Assembly: GCF_030687145.1 (NCBI RefSeq)
Contig: NZ_CP117460.1
Span: 1,426,001 to 1,490,000, forward strand
DNA from: Pseudomonas sp. FP1742
GTDB taxonomy: Bacteria > Pseudomonadota > Gammaproteobacteria > Pseudomonadales > Pseudomonadaceae
Direction of reading: 5' to 3'
DNA: 64,000 nucleotides
Positions 26,179 to 34,700 of this stretch are shown piece by piece (the first letter of the stretch is position 1; each line of letters starts with the position of its first letter). The notes beneath the pieces were generated by a model, which saw only the letters and a program-made list of their open reading frames with translations, had not been told where the DNA came from and made no database searches. Made by a program: the position numbers and the translations under genes.

Positions 26179-27345
26179 TCAGTTAGTAGCAGGGGCCAGT
26201 TCGGCATCGCCGCTCTGACGGAAAGTAATCAGGGTTACCAGCAGGGCGAGCACTGCCAGTGCGGCGGCGGCCAGTGGCACGCGGGTCAGGCCGAAGCCAT
26301 GGGCGATGACGCTGCCGCCGACCCAGGCACCGAGTGCGTTGCCGACGTTGAAGGCGCCGATGTTCAGGGTCGACACCAGGTTCGGTGCAGCCTTGCCGAA
26401 GGTCACCACATTGACTTGCAGTGCCGGCACGGCGGCAAAGCACGCGGTGGCCCAGAGGAACAGGGTGATTTCGGTCGGGATCAGGGCCACGCTGGTCCAG
26501 GTCAGCACGGTGGAGACCACCGCCATGGTGATGAACACGCCGATCAGCGTCGCCGCCATGCCTTTGTCAGCCAGCTTGCCGCCGATGATGTTGCCGACCG
26601 TCAGGCCCAGGCCGATGAGCACCAGGGTCCAGGTCACGCCGCGTGGCGAGACACCGGTGACCTCGCCCAACAGGGGGGCTACATAGGTGAATAAGGTGAA
26701 GACCGACGCGGCGAACAAGGCGGTCATGCTCAGCGACAACCAGATGCCGGCCCCCTTGAGGGCGCGCAGTTCGGCGCGCATGTCGAGTTTCTCTTCATCA
26801 CGCTTGGCCGGCAGGAAGCGGATCAGGCCGATCAACGCAATCACACCGATCACGGTCACCGCCCAGAAGGTCGAGCGCCAACCGGCTTCCTGGCCGAGCG
26901 CGGTGCCCAGCGGTACGCCGAGGACGTTGGCCAGGGTCAGGCCGGTAAACATCAGAGCCACGGCCGACGCGCGTTTATTGGCCGGCACCAGGCCTGCCGC
27001 CACCACCGAACCGATGCCGAAGAACGCGCCATGGCACAAGGCGGTGACCACACGGGCAAACATCAGGACGTTGTAGTCACTGGCCAGGGCGCAGAGCAGA
27101 TTGCCGATGATGAAAATCCCCATCAACGCTACCAGCGCGGCCTTGCGCGGCAGCCTGGCGGTGGCCAGTGCCATGAACGGCGCGCCGATGGCCACGCCCA
27201 GGGCGTAACCGGTCACCAGCCAGCCGGCGCCGGGAATCGATACGCCGAGGTCCGCCGCCACATCGGGCAGCAAGCCCATGATGACGAACTCGGTGGTGCC
27301 GATGGCGAAGGCGCTCAAGGCCAGAATGAGTAGCGAGAGAGGCAT
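26179..27345 (-). CDS. MFS efflux transporter (DHA1 family, AraJ/YdhP-like)
   Basis: 388 residues, about 12 membrane helices. The N terminus LALSAFAIGTTEFVIMGLLPDVAADLGVS is typical of the DHA1 AraJ/YdhP/NepI group of sugar, nucleoside or drug exporters; motif A-like ATARLPRKAAL follows helix 2. Middle gene of the operon between the ArsR-type regulator (34-base gap) and the reductase. Substrate unknown; probably a toxic small molecule also handled by the reductase. Confidence 0.83.
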   Translation of the reverse strand: MPLSLLILALSAFAIGTTEFVIMGLLPDVAADLGVSIPGAGWLVTGYALGVAIGAPFMALATARLPRKAALVALMGIFIIGNLLCALASDYNVLMFARVVTALCHGAFFGIGSVVAAGLVPANKRASAVALMFTGLTLANVLGVPLGTALGQEAGWRSTFWAVTVIGVIALIGLIRFLPAKRDEEKLDMRAELRALKGAGIWLSLSMTALFAASVFTLFTYVAPLLGEVTGVSPRGVTWTLVLIGLGLTVGNIIGGKLADKGMAATLIGVFITMAVVSTVLTWTSVALIPTEITLFLWATACFAAVPALQVNVVTFGKAAPNLVSTLNIGAFNVGNALGAWVGGSVIAHGFGLTRVPLAAAALAVLALLVTLITFRQSGDAELAPATN

Positions 27346-27379
27346 GGTTGATTCCTTATCGGCGTACTGACGTAAAGGG

Positions 27380-27682
27380 TCAGAGCTCTTTGCTGAAGGT
27401 GCGGAGGAATTCCTGGATGGTTTCCTCGTTGCGTTTGAAAAAATGCCACTGGCCGACTTTGCGGCTGCTGATCAGGCCGGCGCGTTGCAGGGTCGCCAGG
27501 TGTGCGGACACCGTGGACTGCGACAAACCGCAACGTTGATCGATTTGCCCGGCGCAGACGCCGTGCTCGTTGCTATGGGTCTGGTCGGGGAATTCGACGG
27601 TCGGGTCTTTGAGCCAGTGCAGGATTTCTCGCCGTACCGGGTGTGCCAGGGCTTTTATTATTTCGTCGAGGTCGAGGTTCAT
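27380..27682 (-). CDS. ArsR-family transcriptional regulator
   Basis: 100 residues. Winged helix-turn-helix: IIKALAHPVRREILHWL, then QIDQRCGLSQSTVSAHLATL (recognition helix) and a wing at KVGQWHFFKRN. Cys residues are few (Cys43, Cys51) and not in the metal-site CVC pattern of ArsR/SmtB sensors, so it may sense an organic or thiol-reactive ligand. First gene of the operon with the MFS exporter and reductase; a repeated operator lies immediately upstream. Confidence 0.88.
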   Translation of the reverse strand: MNLDLDEIIKALAHPVRREILHWLKDPTVEFPDQTHSNEHGVCAGQIDQRCGLSQSTVSAHLATLQRAGLISSRKVGQWHFFKRNEETIQEFLRTFSKEL

Positions 27683-27733
27683 GATTTGGGGCTCGTGATG
27701 AGTAAAACGCTATATCGCGATGGGGCGAACTTT

Positions 27734-27813
27734 AAATCGGTATTTCGCGATATACCAATATGGTTTTGATCTGATAACTGCATAAATCGGTATATCGAGT
27801 TATAACGATATGG
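27734..27813. promoter_or_regulatory. Tandem operator repeats between arsR and acpH
   Basis: Two 30-base direct repeats, 27734-27763 and 27784-27813, agree at 25 positions (both begin AAATCGGTAT and end ATATGG) and start exactly 50 bases apart. Each holds an inverted core; the first reads GGTATTTCGCGATATACC (27739-27756). A partial third copy, TATATCGCGATGG, is at 27711. They probably bind the adjacent ArsR-type protein. Confidence 0.65.
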
Positions 27814-27837
27814 ATGGCGCAGTGCTAAGCTGCGCCC

Positions 27838-28416
27838 ATGAACTATCTCGCACATCTACACCTTGGTGGTCAGCGCCCCGGTCAAATGCTCGGCAGTCTG
27901 TATGGCGATTTCGTCAAAGGGCAGCTGCAAGGGCAGTTCGATCCGGAGATCGAGGCGGCCATCCAGCTGCACCGCAGCATCGATGTCTTCACCGACCGTC
28001 ATCCGCTGGTGGATGTCTCGTTGTCACGGTTTTCCATGACGCGCCGACGTTATGCGGGGATCGTGCTCGATGTGTTTTTCGACCATTGCCTGGCCCGGGA
28101 CTGGACGCATTACGCGGAACAGCCGCTGGCGCAGTTCACCTCCGACGTTTACCGAGTGCTGTTGGCCGAGCCACAGTTGCCGGAGCGCCTGGCGAAGATT
28201 GCGCCGCACATGGTGGCCAATGACTGGTTGGGGGCTTACCAGGAGTTCGATGTGCTTGAGCAGGTGCTGCGGGGGATTTCGCGCAGGTTGACCCGGCCCG
28301 AGGAACTGGCCGCGGCGATGCAGGAGTTGCGGGTTTTGTATGAGCCGTTGAGCGAAGACTTCAGGTTGTTCTACCCGCAGCTTCAGGATTTTGTGCAGCG
28401 TCAGCCAGCGGCATAA
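27838..28416 (+). CDS. acpH: Acyl carrier protein phosphodiesterase
   Basis: 192 residues, AcpH/DUF479 family. The HD-like metal-binding pattern is visible: MNYLAHLHL with His6, LYGDFVKG (Asp), QLHRSIDVFTDRHP (His and Asp residues) and LDVFFDHCLARDW. It removes the 4'-phosphopantetheine arm from ACP. Transcribed away from the ArsR operon; its start is 25 bases after the second operator repeat, so it may share that control. Confidence 0.9.
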   Translation: MNYLAHLHLGGQRPGQMLGSLYGDFVKGQLQGQFDPEIEAAIQLHRSIDVFTDRHPLVDVSLSRFSMTRRRYAGIVLDVFFDHCLARDWTHYAEQPLAQFTSDVYRVLLAEPQLPERLAKIAPHMVANDWLGAYQEFDVLEQVLRGISRRLTRPEELAAAMQELRVLYEPLSEDFRLFYPQLQDFVQRQPAA

Positions 28417-28422
28417 AAAACC

Positions 28423-28512
28423 TGTGGGAGCGGGCTTGCTCGCGGAAGCGGTGTGTCAGTCGACATCAATGTTGAATGAAAAACCGCTTTCGCGAGCAAG
28501 CCCGCTCCCACA
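28423..28512. repeat. REPIN, convergent type, 90 bp
   Basis: Begins 7 bases after the acpH stop codon. Inverted REP arms flank a spacer with GTCAGTCGACATCAATGTTG. Same 90-base length as the other convergent copies. Confidence 0.93.
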
Positions 28513-28541
28513 GGGATTGGCGTTCCTTCAGGGGATTTGTG

Positions 28542-29333
28542 TCAGGCCGCGATGGCAGGACGTAGCGGCTCCGGTTGCGCCTGTGGAATCGCCCCGAACA
28601 ACGCCTTCTGCACCGCCTGCTGCGCCTCGAACGCCAGCGCAGCACGCTCCCGGCCCTGGCACTCGATCGGCTTGAGCAGATGAATCTCCACTTCACCCCG
28701 GTCATTGGCGAACAAGCGCATCAGGTGCGACAGCAAATCATCATCGCCAATGAACGGTGCCAGGGTATCGAGCTCGCCATTGCGCAGATAACGAATCGCC
28801 ACTGGTTGCAGCGCCACTTCGGAATCGATCGCCGCGGACAGCAAACGACCGTGGAAGGTGCGCAGCGAGCGGCCATCGGTGGTGGTGCCTTCCGGGAACA
28901 TCAGCAGCGGATGTTCCTGTTCCAGATGGCGAGTCATCTGTTTGCGGATCAACTGGCTGTCGCCCGAACCACGGCGAATGAACAGGCTGCCTGCCTTGGC
29001 CGCCAACCAGCCCGCCACCGGCCAGGTGCGCACTTCGGCCTTGGACAGAAACGACAGCGGCGTGAGCATGCCCAGCAGCGGAATGTCGGTCCAGGACACG
29101 TGATTGCTCACCCAAAGCATCGGCGTCGTCGGCAATTGACCATGGACGGTCACGCGAAAGGGCAGGGCATTGCTCAGCCGCGCCATGAAAAACCGCGACC
29201 AGCGCTGGCGACGGACCATCGAATGGGCAATCCCCAGTCGCTCGAACACGCCGAACACACTGGCCATGCTCAAGCCCAGCGTCACCACCATCAGCACTCG
29301 CGCAATTCGCGCGTACACCCGTAAACGGCTCAT
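28542..29333 (-). CDS. olsA: OlsA, lyso-ornithine lipid O-acyltransferase (PlsC family)
   Basis: 263 residues from ATG 29333, which overlaps the olsB stop codon (TAATG). PlsC acyltransferase with the catalytic NHVSWTD (His-x4-Asp) motif and the phosphate-binding FPEGTTTDG motif; an N-terminal membrane helix (about 8-28). It adds the second acyl chain to lyso-ornithine lipid at the inner membrane. A longer reading to 29639 lies inside olsB and is not real. General lysophosphatidic acid acyltransferase is the alternative; coupling to olsB favours OlsA. Confidence 0.87.
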   Translation of the reverse strand: MSRLRVYARIARVLMVVTLGLSMASVFGVFERLGIAHSMVRRQRWSRFFMARLSNALPFRVTVHGQLPTTPMLWVSNHVSWTDIPLLGMLTPLSFLSKAEVRTWPVAGWLAAKAGSLFIRRGSGDSQLIRKQMTRHLEQEHPLLMFPEGTTTDGRSLRTFHGRLLSAAIDSEVALQPVAIRYLRNGELDTLAPFIGDDDLLSHLMRLFANDRGEVEIHLLKPIECQGRERAALAFEAQQAVQKALFGAIPQAQPEPLRPAIAA

Positions 29334-30088
29334 TACACGGCCGCCTTGAAGTGCTTGGCGTAACGCGGGCAGAGCTCGTCGCGCTTGAGCAGGATGAACA
29401 CGTCGGCCACCTGGAAGTCTTCGTCCCAGCACGGCTCGCCGCAGATTTTTGCGCCCAGGCGCATGTAGGCCTTGAGCAGCGGCGGCATTTCGGCGATGAC
29501 GTTGGACGGAATATCCAGCGTCGGCAACGGCTTCTTCGGCTCGGCCCGCAGGTGTTCGGTGCACAGGTAGCGTTCGCGCAGGCGCTGCATGATCGCATGG
29601 GCCTGGATGCCGCCGTCCTGCATCGGAATGCTCGCGCATCCCATCAGATAGCTGTAGCCGCCCTGGTTCAGCACTTCGGCCAGTTCACCCCAGAGCACGG
29701 CGATGGTGCCGCCGTTGCGGTAGGCCGGGTCGACGCAGGTGCGACCGATTTCCAGGATCGGGCCTTTGAGATGGACCAGGCCATGCAAGCTGAATTCTTC
29801 TTCGCTGTAGAACTTGCCCAGGCTGCTGGCGGCGGTGTGGTCGAGCAAACGAGTGGTTGCCACCAGACGCCCGGTATTCAAGTCACGTACGCCGATGTGG
29901 GCGCAGTGAACATCATAGTCATCCATGTCCAGACCCAGCTCCGCGCCTTTCAGTCTGGCGTTGAATTCGCCACTGAACACGTTGAAGCGCAAGGCCTGGG
30001 CTTCCTGCAGCGCCTCGGCGCCCACCAGGCGTTCGGCTTGCAGGCGGCGTTCATTGCCGGTGTCGCTGATGCGGGCGATCTGAGTCAT
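29333..30088 (-). CDS. olsB: OlsB, L-ornithine N-alpha-acyltransferase
   Basis: 251 residues, OlsB/hemolysin-like GNAT family. Conserved parts: [14 protein letters not shown] near residue 32, [14 protein letters not shown] and [16 protein letters not shown] (acetyltransferase-like core). It transfers a 3-hydroxyacyl chain from ACP to ornithine, the first step of ornithine-lipid synthesis. It is translationally coupled to olsA. Ornithine lipids typically replace phospholipids under phosphate limitation. Confidence 0.88.
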   Translation of the reverse strand: MTQIARISDTGNERRLQAERLVGAEALQEAQALRFNVFSGEFNARLKGAELGLDMDDYDVHCAHIGVRDLNTGRLVATTRLLDHTAASSLGKFYSEEEFSLHGLVHLKGPILEIGRTCVDPAYRNGGTIAVLWGELAEVLNQGGYSYLMGCASIPMQDGGIQAHAIMQRLRERYLCTEHLRAEPKKPLPTLDIPSNVIAEMPPLLKAYMRLGAKICGEPCWDEDFQVADVFILLKRDELCPRYAKHFKAAV

Positions 30089-30242
30089 TGTGAGTCTCCG
30101 TACGGGCTGTCCACCCTTCTTGGGTTGCAGCCGATCGACTTTCTTTATGCAGCCGTGTTGTGCAAAGTCAGGCTATGTAGCCCCGGTGTCATCGCCATGA
30201 AGCTTTGGTGATGCTTATATGACAGCCCACAAGGAGCCTCTT

Positions 30243-31130
30243 ATGCCCTGGCAAACCCTGTTGAACCGCAGCGATCGCCTGCCCGCCGACCCAGACCTTG
30301 GTGAAGGCTTCGCGACCTTGCTGCACCGGTTGGGTACGGTCACGCCGTTCGAACTGGCGGTGAACGGCGGTCGGCTGATGGCGACACCGGGGCTGGCGTT
30401 TCTGGTGGGGTATCAGGCGGCGCTGCGCATGCTCTGGCCGAGCGCGCCGCTGAGCCTCGGTGCGTTGTGTGCGACCGAGCAGCGCAGCTTGCGGGTGGCG
30501 GACATGCAGACCCGGCTGCGCGATCTGCGCTTGAGCGGGCGCAAGGATTTCGTCACCGCCGGCGATGCCGCCGACTGGCTGCTGGTGGCCGCTCGCAGCG
30601 AAGAGCCCGGTGAAGCTCCCCGCTTGAGTCTGGCGGTGGTTTACCCCGGCGAGCCAGGCGTGCGACTGGAAAAACTCGCACCGATGCCGTTGATGCCCGA
30701 GATCAGCCACGGTCGGCTGTTTCTCGACAACGCGCTGTGCGAATTGCTGGCGGGGGATGGCTGGGATGCTTACGTCAAACCGTTCCGCACCCTGGAAGAC
30801 ATTTATGTGCTGAGCGCCATGACCGCGTGGCTGTTCGGCATTGGCCAGGACAATGACTGGCCGCCCACCTTGCAACTGCGTTTACTGGCGCTGCTGGCCG
30901 GGTGCGCGGAAGTCAGCCGCCAGGCGCCGAGCAATCCGGCCGGGCATGTGTTGCTGGGGGGGTTGTTTGCGCAATTCGACGGGCTCAAGGCTGAAGTGAA
31001 TCAGGCCATGACCGACGGCCCGCCGCAGTGGGCGGCGATGTGGCAGCGCGATCAGGCCGTGATGGATCTGGCGGCAGGGGCGCGGGGCAAGCGGTTGGCC
31101 AAGGCGTTGGCGGAATCTTCGTTGGGTTGA
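30243..31130 (+). CDS. Conserved hypothetical protein
   Basis: 295 residues from ATG 30243, chosen because AAGGAGCCTCTT precedes it. Not recognised with confidence; the Ala/Leu-rich helical C-terminal half (about 190-290) and central part recall acyl-CoA dehydrogenase-related proteins, but no flavin or catalytic motif can be pointed to. No signal peptide or membrane helix. It stands alone, divergent from olsB, with a REP pair right after the stop codon. Confidence 0.65.
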   Translation: MPWQTLLNRSDRLPADPDLGEGFATLLHRLGTVTPFELAVNGGRLMATPGLAFLVGYQAALRMLWPSAPLSLGALCATEQRSLRVADMQTRLRDLRLSGRKDFVTAGDAADWLLVAARSEEPGEAPRLSLAVVYPGEPGVRLEKLAPMPLMPEISHGRLFLDNALCELLAGDGWDAYVKPFRTLEDIYVLSAMTAWLFGIGQDNDWPPTLQLRLLALLAGCAEVSRQAPSNPAGHVLLGGLFAQFDGLKAEVNQAMTDGPPQWAAMWQRDQAVMDLAAGARGKRLAKALAESSLG

Positions 31131-31138
31131 CGGGCCTC

Positions 31139-31230
31139 TTCGCGAGCAAGCCCGCTCCCGCAGTTGATCTGCGGTGTTCACACATTTTGTGCTCACCACA
31201 ATCCCTTGTGGGAGCGGGCTTGCTCGCGAA
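31139..31230. repeat. REP pair, divergent type
   Basis: Two REP units in the opposite arrangement to the 90-base REPINs: TTCGCGAGCAAGCCCGCTCC (31139 on) first, then TGTGGGAGCGGGCTTGCTCG (31207 on), with about 44 bases between. It begins 9 bases after the preceding stop codon. Confidence 0.9.
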
Positions 31231-31313
31231 GGCGATCTCTTGGATGACGCAAATTCCAAAACTGTCATCCAGCTCGACTAGGCTCTGCAGGTTCATTCTC
31301 CGAGCCTCCCACC

Positions 31314-32408
31314 ATGTTCAAAGGCCTGTCCCTGACTATCACTCTGCTGCTCAGCCTCACGGCCCAGGCCGAAAACTGGCCGGCCGAGCAATGGATTCCC
31401 GGCCCGACAGTCACAGGCCCAGACGTTCAGGCCCTGGAAAACTACGCCTTTCCACCCCGCGACGAGGCCACTCACCAAGGCATCCGCACCGACGCCCTGC
31501 TGGTGATCCGCGACGGCCAGCTCGTCTATGAACGCTACGCTGGCCCGACCCGCGCCGACACCCCGCACCTGACCTGGTCGATCAGCAAAAGCCTGATGGC
31601 CGTGGTGCTCGGTGTGGCTTATGGCGAAGGCCTGTTCAAACTGCAGGACCCGGCGGTGCAGTTTTATCCAGCGCTGGAAAAACACCCCGCCGTGACCATG
31701 GCCGATCTGCTGCACTGGGCCTCGGGCCTGGATTGGCAGGAAGACTATGAATACGCACCGTTGAAGTCCTCGGTGGTGGCCATGCTCTACACCCGTGGTC
31801 ACCGCGACATGGCCGCGTTTACCGCCGACCACGAAACGTACGCCCGGCCCGGCCAGGCATTCCGTTACTCCAGCGGCGACAGCAACCTGCTTTCCGCCGC
31901 GTTGAAAAACATCGTCGGCCCAGCCCGCTATCCGGATTATCCGTGGACCGCGTTGTTCGAACCCTTGGGGATTCGCGGCGCGGTTTGGGAAGCGGACGCC
32001 ACGGGGACATTTGTCGCGTCATCCTATGCCTACCTCACCGCCCGGGACCTGGCCCGCGTCGGCCTGTTGATGGCGCGCGACGGTCGTTGGCGCGAGCGGC
32101 AGCTGCTGCCCAAGGAGTGGGTCGACTTCAGTCGTGAGCCGTTCGTCCACTACCGAGCCAACCAGGATGAAGCGGTGCCTGGCGGTCATTGGTGGCTCAA
32201 TCGGGCAGTGGACGGCGCGGCACAACCCTGGCCCGATGCGCCCGTCGACACCTTCGCCGCGTTGGGCCATTGGGGCCAGGCCATGTACGTGATTCCCAGC
32301 GAAAAACTGGTGATCGTGCGCTACGGTGATGATCGCGACGGAAGTTATCGGCACAACGAATTGCTCAAACTCGCGCTCAAGGCGTTTGCCATGCAGGTGC
32401 AGCCATGA
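31314..32408 (+). CDS. Secreted serine hydrolase, beta-lactamase/class C family
   Basis: 364 residues with a signal peptide (cleavage near residue 19, TAQA/EN). Class C beta-lactamase-like fold: Ser89-x-x-Lys92 in LTWSISKSLM is the nucleophile motif and YSSGDSNLL supplies the Tyr motif; the third motif is near HWGQAMYV. Such proteins are often 6-aminohexanoate-dimer hydrolase or esterase-like rather than true beta-lactamases. Its last four bases overlap the next gene (ATGA), so both are co-translated. Confidence 0.83.
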   Translation: MFKGLSLTITLLLSLTAQAENWPAEQWIPGPTVTGPDVQALENYAFPPRDEATHQGIRTDALLVIRDGQLVYERYAGPTRADTPHLTWSISKSLMAVVLGVAYGEGLFKLQDPAVQFYPALEKHPAVTMADLLHWASGLDWQEDYEYAPLKSSVVAMLYTRGHRDMAAFTADHETYARPGQAFRYSSGDSNLLSAALKNIVGPARYPDYPWTALFEPLGIRGAVWEADATGTFVASSYAYLTARDLARVGLLMARDGRWRERQLLPKEWVDFSREPFVHYRANQDEAVPGGHWWLNRAVDGAAQPWPDAPVDTFAALGHWGQAMYVIPSEKLVIVRYGDDRDGSYRHNELLKLALKAFAMQVQP

Positions 32409-32731
32409 GCCGCAGTTTTGTCCGCCGTCGACCGTTCAGCACGCTGTTGCTGGTGCTGCTGATCGCCATGCTCGGCTGGGTCTGGCAGGAGCGTGTCGCG
32501 CTGTGGGCGTTCCCGGACATCATCAGCGCTTACACCGCCAAGGAATATTGCTCGTGCCGCTACGTGATGAACAATCCGGCGGCGTATTGCCTGGGCTATG
32601 TGAAGCAGTATTTGCCCGCCAGCGGTTTCGTCGATGATGCCGCGAGCAAGCGGGTGACGGTCGGCGGCATGGGGCGCAGCAACAGCGCACAGTGGATCGG
32701 CGAGCGCCAGGGTTGCCGTCTGCAACCCTGA
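32405..32731 (+). CDS. Small membrane-anchored hypothetical protein
   Basis: 108 residues; not recognised. One N-terminal membrane helix (about 11-27, FSTLLLVLLIAMLGWVW) and a periplasmic domain with four Cys (EYCSCRYV, AYCLGY, QGCRLQP) that could form disulfides. Its start overlaps the stop of the serine hydrolase gene, so the two probably work together, for example as enzyme and accessory anchor. That role is inferred from coupling only. Confidence 0.7.
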   Translation: MSRSFVRRRPFSTLLLVLLIAMLGWVWQERVALWAFPDIISAYTAKEYCSCRYVMNNPAAYCLGYVKQYLPASGFVDDAASKRVTVGGMGRSNSAQWIGERQGCRLQP

Positions 32732-32808
32732 ACTTTCCTGTGCCGCAGGTTTGCAACTGACTCGCGGACAGTTAAGGTTCGCTCAGGTTTATCTGCCCAT
32801 GAGTCTCT

Positions 32809-33399
32809 ATGTTCAACCGCTTTGTCTGCAAAACCCTCGCTTTCCTGCTGCTGGCCGGTGTCACCGTGTCGGCCCAGGCCAATTGGTATCTGGACGGCGA
32901 GTCCTCGCGGCTGTCGTTTGTCAGCACCAAAAACGCCAACATCTCCGAAGTGCAGCGCTTTCTGGTGCTGCATGGCAAGGTCGACCCCAAGGGGCTGGCC
33001 GAGGTAGAAGTCGAGCTGGAGTCGGTCAACAGCGGCATTCCGCTGCGTGACGAGCGCATGCGCAAGGCGCTGTTCGAGATCCAGACGTTTCCCGAAGCGC
33101 TGATTACCACGCAGATCGACCTGCGGCCAATCAACGACCTGGCGCCGGGTGCGCAACTGGAATTGCGCTTGCCGGTAACCGTCAACCTGCATGGCAAGCA
33201 ACACCAATACAACGCCGAACTGCTGGCGACCCGTCTCGATGACCGGCGCTTTCAAGTGGTGACCCTCGAACCGTTGGTGATCAGCGCCGAAGATTTCGAC
33301 CTGGCCCCGGGCCTGGAAAGCTTGCGCAAGGTCGCCGGTTTGTCGGCCATCAGTCTGTCGGTGCCGGTGAGTGCGGTGCTGATTTTCACGGCGCGCTGA
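32809..33399 (+). CDS. YceI-family periplasmic protein
   Basis: 196 residues with a signal peptide (MFNRFVCKTLAFLLLAGVTV, cleavage near AQA/NW). YceI lipocalin-like fold: NWYLDGESSRLSFVSTKNA at the mature start, ERMRKALFEIQTFPEA in the middle and VNLHGKQHQYNAEL. Members bind isoprenoid-like lipids in the periplasm. One base separates it from the cardiolipin-synthase-like gene, suggesting a shared transcript and an envelope-lipid role. Confidence 0.87.
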   Translation: MFNRFVCKTLAFLLLAGVTVSAQANWYLDGESSRLSFVSTKNANISEVQRFLVLHGKVDPKGLAEVEVELESVNSGIPLRDERMRKALFEIQTFPEALITTQIDLRPINDLAPGAQLELRLPVTVNLHGKQHQYNAELLATRLDDRRFQVVTLEPLVISAEDFDLAPGLESLRKVAGLSAISLSVPVSAVLIFTAR

Positions 33400-33400
33400 C

Positions 33401-34558
33401 ATGCGTGGTGCAATTTTTCCGTGGCGCGAAGGCAATAGCTTTGAATTGCTGATCGACGGCCCGCAGTTTTTCCCGCGCATGCTGGTGGCGATTGCTCGCG
33501 CCGAAGAACAAGTTGAACTGGAACTGTACCTGGTAGAGGCGGGTGCGTGCGCCGAGGCCATGGTTCAGGCGCTGGTCCAGGCGGCCGAACGCGGCGTGCG
33601 GGTACGCTGTCTGTTCGATGACTATGGCAGCCTGGCCTTCACCCTGACTTTGCGTCAGCGCCTGATGGCCGCCGGTGTCGAGTTGCGCTTCTACAATCGC
33701 CTGAGCTGGCGACGCTGGGTGGGCAACTTCTATCGCGATCACCGCAAGTTGCTGCTGGTGGATCAATCCCTGGCGGTCGTTGGTGGCACCGGGGTCACCG
33801 ATGAGTTCTGGTCACCGGGCGAAGACACCTGCGAATGGCACGAAGTGATGGTGGAAATCACCGGTCCCCTGGTCATCGACTGGCAATTGCTGTTCGATCG
33901 CCAATGGATCGCCAACCGCTATCGGCGTGCCTGGAGACCCGTTTCGCATTTCGGTTTACCGCGCCTGCCGCGGGTGCCGGTCATGGGCGAGGGCATGGGC
34001 CGGGTGGCCTATGCCGACGCCCGCCAGCATCGGGACATTCTGCAATCGCTGGTTCGCGCGCTGAACAGCGGCAAGCAGCGAATCTGGCTGGCCACGCCGT
34101 ATTTCCTGCCGACCTGGAAAGTCCGCCGCTCGCTGCGCCGGGCGGCGAATCGTGGCATCGACGTGCGTCTGTTGCTGACCGGCCCGCGAACCGATCACCC
34201 ATCGGTGCGCTACGCCGGGCATCGCTATTACCCGAGACTGCTCAGGGCCGGGGTGAAGATCTTCGAGTACCAACCGTGTTTCCTGCACCTGAAAATGGTG
34301 TTGATCGATGACTGGGTGAGCATCGGCTCGTGCAACTTCGATCACTGGAATCTGCGCTTCAACCTGGAGGCTAACCTCGAAGCCCTGGACCCCGGACTGA
34401 CCCGGGCGGTGGCGGCGAGTTTCGAGAATGACTTTGCCTTGAGCCAGGAAGTCAGCCTCGAAGCCTGGAAGCGCCGACCGTTGTGGCGGCGGGTCAAGCA
34501 GCGGGTGTGGGGATGGGTGGATCGGCTGGTGGTGAATCTGCTGGATCGGCGGGGCTGA
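33401..34558 (+). CDS. Phospholipase D-type cardiolipin synthase-like protein
   Basis: 385 residues with two HxKxxxxD catalytic motifs: His114-Asp121 in HRKLLLVD and His296-Asp303 in HLKMVLID, both followed by the Gly/Ser-x-x-Asn pattern. There is no N-terminal pair of membrane helices, so it resembles ClsB more than ClsA. It probably makes cardiolipin or phosphatidylglycerol by phosphatidyl transfer at the inner membrane. Co-transcribed with yceI. Confidence 0.87.
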   Translation: MRGAIFPWREGNSFELLIDGPQFFPRMLVAIARAEEQVELELYLVEAGACAEAMVQALVQAAERGVRVRCLFDDYGSLAFTLTLRQRLMAAGVELRFYNRLSWRRWVGNFYRDHRKLLLVDQSLAVVGGTGVTDEFWSPGEDTCEWHEVMVEITGPLVIDWQLLFDRQWIANRYRRAWRPVSHFGLPRLPRVPVMGEGMGRVAYADARQHRDILQSLVRALNSGKQRIWLATPYFLPTWKVRRSLRRAANRGIDVRLLLTGPRTDHPSVRYAGHRYYPRLLRAGVKIFEYQPCFLHLKMVLIDDWVSIGSCNFDHWNLRFNLEANLEALDPGLTRAVAASFENDFALSQEVSLEAWKRRPLWRRVKQRVWGWVDRLVVNLLDRRG

Positions 34559-34587
34559 ACCCAATCTTCAAAACACCCAAAAACCAA

Positions 34588-34677
34588 TGTGGGAGCGGGC
34601 TTGCTCGCGAAGGCGGTCTGACAATCAACATCTCTGTTGAATGTTAAGCCGCCTTCGCGAGCAAGCCCGCTCCCACA
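34588..34677. repeat. REPIN, convergent type, 90 bp
   Basis: Inverted REP arms around a spacer with CAACATCTCTGTTGAATG. It lies between convergent cls-like and bglX genes. Confidence 0.93.
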
Positions 34678-34700
34678 GTTTTATTGCAGTGTGTCAGGGA

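Noticed and set aside
28542..29639. Long form of OlsA with 102 extra N-terminal residues
   Set aside because: The extension overlaps olsB in another frame and is Pro/Arg-rich; the ATG overlapping the olsB stop codon gives a normal PlsC protein.
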